Part shown: positions 54,314 through 64,000 of the stretch, piece by piece | Layout of the letters: the number at the start of each line of letters is the position of its first letter | Position numbering within the stretch: the stretch's first letter is position 1 | NCBI GenBank assembly: GCA_902651635.1 | Contig: CACRSC010000069.1 | Location: 15,336 to 79,335, forward strand | Direction of reading: 5' to 3' | DNA length: 64,000 nucleotides | Source: Mastigamoeba balamuthi | Lineage: Eukaryota > Evosea > Mastigamoebida > Mastigamoebidae | The notes under the pieces: model-generated | The model's input: the letters and a program-made list of their open reading frames with translations, nothing else | What the model was told of the DNA's origin: nothing | Databases searched by the model: none | Translations under genes and position numbers: made by a program

Positions 54314-54878
54314 TACGACGACTTCCTGCGCGTGGAGAACCCGTCGACGATACTGAGCCAGCGGCAGTTTGAGCTGCTGTGCGACTGGCTGCCGTCGCGG
54401 CTGGTGGCCATGGACCCCGTGCTGCTCTTCACGACGGCGCGCGACGGCTGCGCGCTCTCGCGGCTCTTCCACCAGTGCGAGGGCCGCGACTCGCTGGTGC
54501 TGGTCGTCGAGACGACGTCGCACAACGTCTTTGGCGTCTTCATCCCGACCGAGCTGACGCCCAGCCCGGGCAGGTACTACGGCACGGGCGAGAGCTTCCT
54601 CTTCGCCATGACGCCCACGCCCGAGAAGTACGAGTGGGAGCCCGGCAACAAGTCCTACTTCATGAACATCGAGCACCGCTCCATCAGCTTTGGCGGCGGG
54701 TGCGCTCCCCTCCCTGCGGCCGCCGCGCCGTCTGACGCTCCCGCGCAGGGGCCTGATGATCGACGACGAGCTCAACGAGGGGTCGTCGCAGGCGTGCGAC
54801 ACGTACCACAACAAGCCCCTCAACTACGGCTCCGAGGACTTTGAGATCCTGCACCTCGAGGTCGTCACCTTCGAGTAG
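51916..54878 (+). CDS. BSD-TBC-TLDc domain protein
   Basis: Six exons (51916-51979, 52178-52309, 52468-52635, 52727-53464, 53847-54699, 54749-54878) give 694 residues. A BSD domain (about 36-100: VTEDLLLFVEDLCDHASTF, then EFWWIYFTLIRQHF) comes first. A Ser/Ala linker leads to a TBC RabGAP-like domain (about 190-460: RAKLWLFVTGASLY, then AWFDRLFAGFVPNDLLGRV and EGRVVLYRVGIALLQL). A TLDc domain ends the protein (about 510-694: LFTTARDGCALSRLFHQC, FAMTPTPEKYEW, SISFGGG, ACDTYHNKPL). TBC-TLDc is the TBC1D24-like arrangement; the BSD addition is unusual. I could not see a classical TBC arginine finger. Probably membrane trafficking or oxidative stress related. Confidence 0.85.
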
Positions 54879-55169
54879 GCTCCCCGCCCTACCCGCGGGG
54901 CCGCAGGGGCGACAGACACGCGCGCGCACAGACACAGCGGCTCACCCGCCCACGATGCCTCCCTCCCTCCCTCCTCTCCCTCCCTCTCCCTCCTATGCAC
55001 ATGCACATACACACGCCCCCCCTCTGTTCTCTTGTTGCATCCGCCACTCGCTCTGCTGTACACGGCGGCCCGCTCTGCACTGCAATCATCGCCGCGCGGG
55101 GGCCTCGTCGTCGCTGCTGCAACGCTGCTGTGCCGCTCTCTGTCCCGCTCCCCGCCCTGCCGCGCTCTG
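54879..55169. other. Convergent spacer
   Basis: No gene. Pyrimidine-rich tract (CTCCCTCCCTCC type) at about 54957-54995 between two converging 3' ends. Confidence 0.6.
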
Positions 55170-57443
<2,274 letters not shown>

Positions 57444-59303
57444 ATGGCCGAGGCAACGCAGGCGCTCGACTACACGGCCCTCGAGGAGAAGGACGCCGCC
57501 GCCGCGGGCGACGCGCCGCGCGTGTGGGGCCGCCTGCGGTCGAGGAGCCCGGGCCACCCGGACGTCGACCTCGTCGGTGCGCTGCTGCCCTCTCAGCCCC
57601 TGCACTGCGGCGGGTCCGCATCTCAGCGACGGCGGGGCCCCAGAGCGCGAGGTGGTGCTGGGGCGCCAGAGCGCGTGCCAGGTGCGCTACGAGGAGCTGG
57701 CGGTGAGCGGGCGGCACTGCAGGATCGTGCGGGAGGGCCCCGGGGCCGTGTGGCTCGAGGACCTGAGCACCAACGGCACCTTTGTCGACGGCCTCAGGGT
57801 CGGCAGGGGCCTCCGCAGGGCCCTCGCGCCCGGCATGGAGGTCGCCCTCCTCCTCAGGGACCCCGGGCGCCTCGCCTACGTCTACACCGAGGTCCCGGGC
57901 CCCGCCGCTGCCTCGGCTGCGGCCCCCGAGGGCGACGAGGAGCTCAGGCGCAAGTACGACGTCACGGCCCAGCAGCTCGGGGCCGGCAACTTCGCCGTCG
58001 TCAGGCTGGGCCTCGAGAGGGCCACCGGCAGGCGCGTCGCCGTCAAGGTCATCGACAAGAAGGTCCCCTGAGTCATTCAATTGATTTGTGCCCCAGAGAA
58101 TTAAAAATCCCCCCACGCAGAGGTTTGCGTCGCTGGCGGCGGGGCACAAGGACAGGATCATGGAGGAGGTGCAGATACTGCAGCGGCTGGACCACGGCAA
58201 CATCATCCGGATCCTCGACGTCGTCGACACGGCCAGCACGCTCTACCTCGTGCTCGAGCTCGTCACGGGCGGCACCCTCGAGGACCTCGTGCTCGAGCGC
58301 GGCGGCCTCGCCGAGGACGCGGCCCGCGCGCTCTTTGTCCAGGCCGCCACGGCGCTGCGCTACCTCCACTCCATGGGCATCGCGCACCGCGACATCAAGC
58401 CCGAGAACCTCCTCCTGCAGGACAAGCAGTATAACTTCGTCAAGCTCAGGTTCTCCACTTCTCTCATTTGATTTTTCTCGTTCTCGTTTTGCTTGCACTG
58501 CTGCGTAGTTTTGCGCAAAAACTAAGTGCTTTTTTTATCTTCGCAGCGACTTTGGGCTCTCCAAGGAGATCTCGGACGGGGAGCTGACCAAGACGATCTG
58601 CGGGACACCGCAGTACCTGGCGCCGGAGGTGTTTGCGCAGGCTGGGGCCGCGGGCGCCGGCTACACAAAGGCTGTGGACATCTGGTCGCTGGGCTGCATT
58701 CTCTACTACATGCTCTGCGGATGCTCGCCCTTTGCCGAGTCCCGCGACGGCCTGGGCATCCTGCAGCTCATCTCCAGCGGCCGATACGACACCTCGCGGC
58801 CCGCCTATGCTCGGCTCTCGGCGTGCGGTGCGCGCACGCACACCAATTGATCGTGTTCCCACGCAAAGGCGCAGCCGGGCTGACTCAATGCCGCAATGCC
58901 GGGCACAGTTAAGGACCTCATCGAGCGGATGCTGGTCGTGGAGCCCGCGAGGAGGCTGAGCGCGGCGCAGGTGCTGGAGCACCCGTGGAGCAGAGGAGAG
59001 AGCAGCCTGCCGGCGGACTTCCCGCCGCAGGAGTGGCGGGCGGCGCAGGGCTCGCCCTCGGCCAAGCGCTCCTCCGAGGACGCGGGGCTGGCGACGACCC
59101 CCTGCGTCAAGCGCACGCGTACGCAGCCCATGGCCGCCGACGCGGGCAGCAGCGGCAGTGGCAGCGGCATCGGTGGCGGCAGCAGCGGAGGGGACCTGAG
59201 GCCGCTGTGCAAGTACGGGGAGAAGTGCTACCGCAAGAACCCGCAGCACCTCGCAGAGTTCCGCCACCCGCACCTCGAGCAGCACGTGGGCACCACCCGC
59301 TAG
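57444..59303 (+). CDS. CHK2: CHK2-type checkpoint kinase, FHA-kinase-PBZ
   Basis: DNA-damage checkpoint Ser/Thr kinase. Five exons (57444-57576, 57644-58062, 58121-58449, 58547-58827, 58909-59303) give 518 residues. FHA domain at about 34-120 ([24 protein letters not shown]). Kinase at about 155-425: [57 protein letters not shown], and HPW at its end. The last 30 residues form a PBZ zinc finger ([20 protein letters not shown] then HP), which binds poly(ADP-ribose). PBZ on Chk2 is known from Dictyostelium. Introns 2 and 4 contain CAATTGAT. Introns were placed by phase and motif continuity. Confidence 0.94.
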
Positions 59304-59549
59304 TGCCCCGAGGCCCAGCAGCACCACACACGTGTTCCCCCTTGCAACCACATAGACAGTCGTAGCAACTTATTTGACCATCGTTTTGAGTTTATTTGTG
59401 CGTTCGCGGCTTAGGCGCCGCTCAGGACCTCGCAGACTCGAAGCGCCGCAGCAGGGCACACGCGACGCGGGGAGTTGGGACAGCCTGCTGTGCCTCCGGG
59501 AGCAGGGATGTACTCGAGCGATTCGAAGCGGTCGGGAGGTCGGGAGGGA
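59304..59549. other. Convergent spacer, no gene seen
   Basis: Between the CHK2 stop and the stop of the small minus-strand gene; presumably 3' UTRs. Confidence 0.5.
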
Positions 59550-59960
59550 TCAGCACGACATGGGCGCGCCGAGCTCCTGGGGGGCAAGGAGTAGCTGCGG
59601 TGCCTCGGCCAGCTCCAGCCAGCTCCTCATGCTGGACACGAGCGCGGAGAAGGAGATGATCTGAGCGTACTGGCGAGCGTGCTGCTTCCTCAAGGCGGCC
59701 AGGGACGCGGCGGCCATCGCCCTGTGCAGCTCGTAGTTGGCGTGGTGCTCCCGCGCCCTGCGTGCACGTTCCTGTGGCCTGTCCCGTGCTGTCGCTGCCG
59801 CCGAGGGCTGCTGGCCGCTCCTCTCGGCCTCGAGCGCGAGGGCCCTGTGCTCCCGGGCCTTGTTGATGTGCGCGCTCGTGTGCGCCATGTCCTGTTGGAG
59901 TGCGTCGCGGTGGCCCCTGGTGCTCTGCAGCAGCGCTCTCAGGTACGCGCCGGCGTCCAT
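59550..59960 (-). CDS. Small helical protein, unknown
   Basis: A single-exon frame of 136 residues from the ATG at 59960. Its composition is helical and charged (ALQQDMAHTSAHINKAREHR, then an Arg/Glu/Ala-rich stretch), followed by AAASLAALRKQHARQYAQII and SSMRSWLELAEA. A coiled-coil hairpin is plausible. The frame extends upstream without ATG, so an upstream exon cannot be excluded. No family recognised. Confidence 0.5.
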   Translation of the reverse strand: MDAGAYLRALLQSTRGHRDALQQDMAHTSAHINKAREHRALALEAERSGQQPSAAATARDRPQERARRAREHHANYELHRAMAAASLAALRKQHARQYAQIISFSALVSSMRSWLELAEAPQLLLAPQELGAPMSC

Positions 59961-60002
59961 CGCTGTGGTCGTTTCACTGAGCAGGACCGAGTATGCCGCC
60001 AA

Positions 60003-60246
60003 TAGAGTCAGCTGAGTGCTGCGTGACGATTATTTGAGCCGCAAACGAAGGAGCAAGAATCATAGTGCTGAAAATAGGGATCCACTCTCATTTCTGCTTT
60101 GCCACGCAGCTGACGACTGACTACGGGCGTAGCACAGCGAAACAGCAAAGGGAGGAGAACCACCGGATGCATAGCGTGGTCTGCGGCTGAATGCAATTGA
60201 CCCTGGCTGGGTGCGTTCCTCCGGGTATGTTGTAGACTCGATTGAC
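60003..60246. other. Spacer, no gene seen
   Basis: Lower-GC stretch between the small helical gene and the EF-hand-like gene; contains GCAATTGACC near 60192. Confidence 0.5.
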
Positions 60247-61738
60247 TCACCTGCGCATCCCGCCCCGCCCCTGCGCAGGGCCGACAGCAGCAGCAGGCCT
60301 CGCAGCCTCGGCGCTGTTGAGCGTGACGGCGGGGGAGTGGGACTTGGAGAGAGGCTTGAGCCTGTGCGGGTGCGCCTTGACCAGCGAGAACCTCGACGCC
60401 GCAGGCGCTGCCAGCGACGACGCCTTGGGCGAGCCCTTGGGCGACGCCCTCTTCTGCGCGCCCCTGGCGTCCCTCTCCCTCTCCCTCTCCCTCGCCCTGA
60501 CGCGCGGGGCCCGCACGTACTCGTAGGCCTTGAAGCACTTGGGGTCCAGCCGCAGCGACAGCGTCTGCGCCCACGAGTCGGCCTCGGCCACCACCGCCGT
60601 CGCCCCGGCGGCGATGCACTCGTCGTAGAGCTGGCGGTCCGTGTAGGCCCGCGCGTCGACGACGACGAGCACGAGGTCGCTGCTGGCGATCAGGAAGCTG
60701 CGGATGTTGCGCACGAGCTCGAGGCCGGCCTGCGGGTACCTGCGGGCCTCGGCGTCGCCGCGGCGCTTCTCCGTCATCGCCAGGCTCGTCACGACGGCCC
60801 GCAGCGCCCTGGCGTTCTCGACGACGCGCTCCAGGGCCACCTCGGTGCTGTCGACGGCCTCGAGGTGCAGCGGGCTCGCGTCGCCCGTCCTGGGCAGCGG
60901 CAGGAAGTTTGCGGGGCACCACGCGCCCCCGCGGCCGTCGTGCTGCGGGTTCGTCACGACCCACAGCACGCTCTGCGACTCGAGCGGCGGCCGCGAGTTG
61001 CCGATGATCCACTCGCCGGGCGCGCGGCCCTCGCAGACACACCAGCGCGCGTACTCGGCGGCGGACACGCGGCCGACGCCGTCCATGTCGAGGTCCCACG
61101 CCAGCCTGCTCACCGCGTCATCTGCGCAATCCAGCTTCGCCCTGGCCAGCGCCCGCCGCGCGATATCCATAGTGTCGGCGTAGAGCTCCGCGGGCCTGTC
61201 GGCCTGCGCCAGCCGCAATTGATTTGGGCGTCAGGAGCAGCGCGCCAAGTGAGTGGTCTATTTTTGGGGTGCCGACCATAAGGTTGTCTCTCCACCACGA
61301 CTCGGCGTTGTAGACCGAGCCGCAGGGGGCAAGCGCCTCCGCCACGCGCTGCTCTGTGCCTTGGCACTCGGGGTCGTGCGGGGGCAGCGCGCCGGTGGCC
61401 TCAGCGACGGCGTCGGCGGCCCTGCGGACGTCCTCGCGGGCCTCGTCGACCTCGAAGATCCGCCAGCGGCTGAGCAGCGCGCAGAGGGCGCCAGAGCGCG
61501 ACCGGATGCGCTGGAGGCGCCGCAGGACAGAGCGCAGGGTCTGGGAGACAGAGGGCGAGGACTGCGCGGTGCGGGAGGGGTCCGAGAGCAGAGCGTTCTG
61601 AATGAAGAGCGCTTCGCGGCAGAGCACGTCGAGCTCGTGAGGAAACTCGCGGTGCGACGCGCGCCAGCCGTCCATGAACGACACCACCTGCGCTGCGGCG
61701 TCGGAAGCCGTGGCCACGGCTGCTGCGGGTTCGCCCAT
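60247..61738 (-). CDS. EF-hand-like protein with N-terminal helical bundle
   Basis: Two exons (61738-61277 and 61203-60247) joined in phase 0 give 472 residues. Residues 1-155 are helical (AAQVVSFMDGWRASHREFPH, LRSVLRRLQRIRSRSGALCA) and resemble a four-helix bundle. An EF-hand loop follows (DLDMDGVGRVSAAEYARW, about 178-195). A middle region with LVLVVVDARAYTDRQLYDE and AGATAVVAEADSWAQTLSL has alternating strands and could be a Rossmann-like or TIR-like domain; that is not settled. The tail is basic and Lys/Ser/Ala-rich. The 73-nt intron contains AAATCAATTGCGG. I recognise no full-length homologue. Confidence 0.7.
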
Positions 61739-62151
61739 GGAGGCCCGGCCAAAAGAGGGGTGCTGCTAATTGTGGTGCTGGGATTGGCAGCGAAAACCGA
61801 CAATAGTGCGGGCAATTGCCTCTCCTCCCGGGTGCGAGGCCGAGGGATTGTTCGCCGCTGCCTCTGACTTGCATGCAGCCATCCCTCTGACAACGACCGA
61901 TGATGGTTTTTATCCCCCAGGTGCGAATCTTATCCCTGTTCTTTCGGCTTTCGACGCAAAGCTCGCTGGGGCTCTCGAAAGTATGAGCGTCCTTAGAATA
62001 ATATCGCAGAAGGGTGCTCGTTGTCGAGGTTTTGGTGCGATGTTGTCCACCAGAGCCCGCCCAGCCCACTGGTTCGATTTTGTTGTGTACACCAATCGGT
62101 AGAGGAGGATCCCAGTCATATCTGCGCCCCACTGCAATTGAAGTGGGCGCT
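61739..62151. promoter_or_regulatory. Divergent promoter region, EF-hand-like / trypsin-like
   Basis: 413 bp of lower GC between divergent starts. Contains GCAATTGAAGTGGGC some 15 bp before the trypsin-like start. No gene seen. Confidence 0.5.
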
Positions 62152-63745
62152 ATGTTCGATAGCGCGGCGCACGGCAGCGGAACAGAGGTGGGACAGGGCA
62201 AGGTCACGTGGGCCCTTGTGCGTGGCCGCAGGCAGTGGAGGCGCCTATTCCCCTTTGCCGACGACCAGCGGGTGCGCTGCTGCCTCGGTTCACCTCTGCT
62301 CTGTCCCCGGGGCTCACCTTTACCCTGCCGCGCGCGCAGCTGTCGTTTGCGGGGCGCTTTGCCATCTCGGACGACTCGCCGCAGGAGGAGGTCGCCCTGC
62401 TGGCTGCGCGGGAGAGGCTCGCGGGCAGCAACGTCGCCTGCGGCCTCGCCTTCCCGGGCAGCCAGCGTCCCGGCGAGTCGCCTGCGTACCTGACGGCTGT
62501 GCCCCTGACGCCCAAGGTCACCCCCTCCTCAGCCCTTGAAGCGCGCGCGATACCGCAATTGACTCGGGGGCCACAGATTCCTGGAGTGGGCTCGTTCTAC
62601 GCAACCGCTGCGCACGCGGTCTGCGGGGCTCGCACTGTGCATCTCACGTGGGAGCCCTGCGCGCGCTACGAGCGGTGCCCGCGCACGACGCCCGCGGCTG
62701 TTGTCGACGTTTCCTTCCCGGACGGGATCTGTGCGGGCGACACGTTCCCCGACAGCGACGAGCCCCTGCGAGGCCCACGCCCCGACCTCGCGCTCCTGCA
62801 CGTGCGCCAGCGCAGCCGCCACTCACCAGCAGCGCTGAGCGCAGCGCCCGCACACCGCAGATGCCCGAGGGCTGCGACGGTGGCAGCGGGGAGTTCTACG
62901 TCCCCAGTGCCTCCCTTGACGCCGCGGACCCCGTGGCCCTTGTAGCCTACGCGCCGCGCCCGCGGGACCTCTGGGGGCTCGCGGGCGTGCTGGGGCTCGC
63001 AGGCGAGGGCCTGTGTTGCCCGCGCACCACAGCGAGGCGGTGGCGAGGGCCCGCAAGGTGCTGAGCGAGTGGGACGACGAGGGCGTCTGCGACTGGTGGG
63101 CGCGCTCGGCAGGCGTGGGCCCCGTCGTGTGTGCCAACGAGGGCTACGTGCTCCGGCGACGTGGGGCAGCGCCGGGGGAGCGCCGGTGGGGCTGGAGGGA
63201 CCGCGGCTGCTGCTGCGGGGGCTGCAGCTGGGGTGGGCCTCAGGGCGTCGCACCCGGCGTTCGCGTTCGCCTACGCCGCGGTGGTTTTGCCGCTCCTGGG
63301 GGCTGCGCGGCTGTCCGCGACGCAGTGCAGGGCTGTCGCCGAGTACGCGGCTTTCCACTGCGAGAGCTTCGAGCGGCATGGGCTGAGTTCTGCTGTGCGT
63401 GAGGCGCTGGGTTGTCTCTCGGCCACAGGCAGCACGCCGGCACTCGAGACCCCGCAAGCAGCGGGAGAGGTGCTCTCCCAGAGAGGAGAGATGGGAACAG
63501 ACCGTGAAACGGGTGCAGATGCTCTCAGGCTGGCCATGGCCGCAGACCAATACCAGCGCCAACCCATTGGGGTTCATTACACGCCTGCTGCTTCTGCTTC
63601 TGCTGTATTGCTAGGGCGTCGTCGGCACGCACACTGCGACTGCGCACACCGCGGAGGGAGTAGAGCATCGCGAGTCGCGAGTCAGCTCCGGTCTGAGGAG
63701 GGGCAGGAGCCACAGCGAATCTGCGCGGCCCGAAGAAAAATGTAA
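62152..63745 (+). CDS. Trypsin-like serine peptidase, lineage-specific
   Basis: Model: exons 62152-62271, 62340-62516, 62577-62801, 62861-62941, 63058-63160 and 63228-63745, 407 residues, all phases consistent. A catalytic triad of the chymotrypsin fold is suggested by FYATAAHAVC (His), RPDLALLH (Asp) and GCDGGSGEFYV (Ser). The C-terminal part has EWDDEGVCDWWARS and a hydrophobic helix (FAFAYAAVVLPLLGAARL). The first three introns are well supported (GTGCGC, GTCACC with CAATTGAC, GTGCGC). The last two introns and the long tail are tentative. Relics of this gene occur at 37.7, 48.3-48.7 and 50.0-50.3 kb. Its substrate is unknown. Confidence 0.65.
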
Positions 63746-63756
63746 AGGAACAAAAA

Positions 63757-63842
63757 TGGTGTGTCCGGAGGGATTCGAACCCTCGCGTCCCGCATTAGCC
63801 CGACCGAGAGGCTGGAGCCACCCGCCGCTCGGCCACGGACAC
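63757..63842 (-). tRNA. tRNA gene, class II size, isotype uncertain
   Basis: The sequence folds with a 7-bp acceptor (GTGTCCG with CGGACAC), a D-arm beginning GGCCGAGCGG as in Leu and Ser tRNAs, and a perfect T-arm (GAGGG, TTCGAAT, CCCTC). From 63842 to the discriminator A it is 83 nt, the length of a class II tRNA. A73 favours Leu. The best anticodon stem (AGCCT with GGGCT) gives loop CTCGGTC, hence CGG, which does not fit Leu or Ser and needs three linker bases. CCA follows the discriminator in the DNA, then TTTTT, a Pol III terminator. It may be a pseudogene. Confidence 0.7.
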
Positions 63843-64000
63843 TTTTCACACAAGCAGCACTGGTTTTCCCGGGGGTCCTTCTGTTCCCCCAGTCCCCGCT
63901 GAGCTCGGCGGTGTACGAATCGTTTAATTCGCCCTCTTCTATCGCGCGCTCCCGTTCTTTCTTCCCCGCGGAACCTCTTTCACGAGGCGGCAGCTGCCTC
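63843..64000. other. No gene seen
   Basis: The last 158 bases upstream of the tRNA hold no feature I can support. Confidence 0.4.

Overview
This window comes from the nuclear genome of a GC-rich, intron-rich, unicellular eukaryote. Coding exons are roughly 65-70 % GC. I could model about 41 spliceosomal introns by frame and homology, most 40-170 nt long, and half of them start GTGCG instead of GTAAG. IFT25 implies a cilium or flagellum. A Chk2 kinase ending in a PBZ finger, a TBC-TLDc protein, a secreted beta-amylase and URM1 together suit a flagellated amoeba (Amoebozoa, perhaps Archamoebae such as Mastigamoeba or Pelomyxa). That placement is inference; nothing here fixes the species.

Left accessory region (1-11.8 kb). 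A LINE lies on the minus strand with ORF1 and the endonuclease part of ORF2. Next come an AT-rich array of 24-25 bp palindromic units, a damaged piggyBac transposon, and copies A, B and C (plus one scrap) of an unrecognised three-exon gene family, called here the RW family. Housekeeping block (12.2-34.6 kb): PRMT3 (-), URM1 (-), IFT25 (+), a Pro/Gln-rich protein (+), an unknown 424-residue protein (+), the spliceosomal helicase BRR2 (-, six exons, 8 kb), and, divergent from BRR2, a DIS3L2-like exoribonuclease (+) with an N-terminal zinc knuckle and a C-terminal La motif.

Middle accessory region (34.9-50.4 kb). RW copies D to H are mixed with decayed scraps. F and H lie in the arms of a large inverted repeat with about a 3 kb spacer. 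In these two copies introns and exons 2-3 look identical, but the middle of exon 1 has diverged. The region also holds a small inverted-repeat element, relics of a trypsin-like gene, a DH-domain RhoGEF (-), a 94-residue protein, and a damaged helical gene containing a 100-bp hairpin and flanked by 320-bp direct repeats.

Right block (50.7-64 kb): an MPPED-like metallophosphoesterase (-), a BSD-TBC-TLDc protein (+), a secreted beta-amylase (-), CHK2 (FHA-kinase-PBZ, +), a small helical protein (-), an EF-hand-like protein (-), a trypsin-like peptidase (+) whose relics lie in the middle region, and a class-II-sized tRNA (-) with an apparently encoded CCA.

The best candidates for something undescribed are the RW family with its mosaic inverted repeat, the RNB-La fusion, and the two short sequence vocabularies (CAATTG and GATATTCC types) that recur in introns of unrelated genes. 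Exon boundaries given here come from reading by eye; no alignment or search was run.
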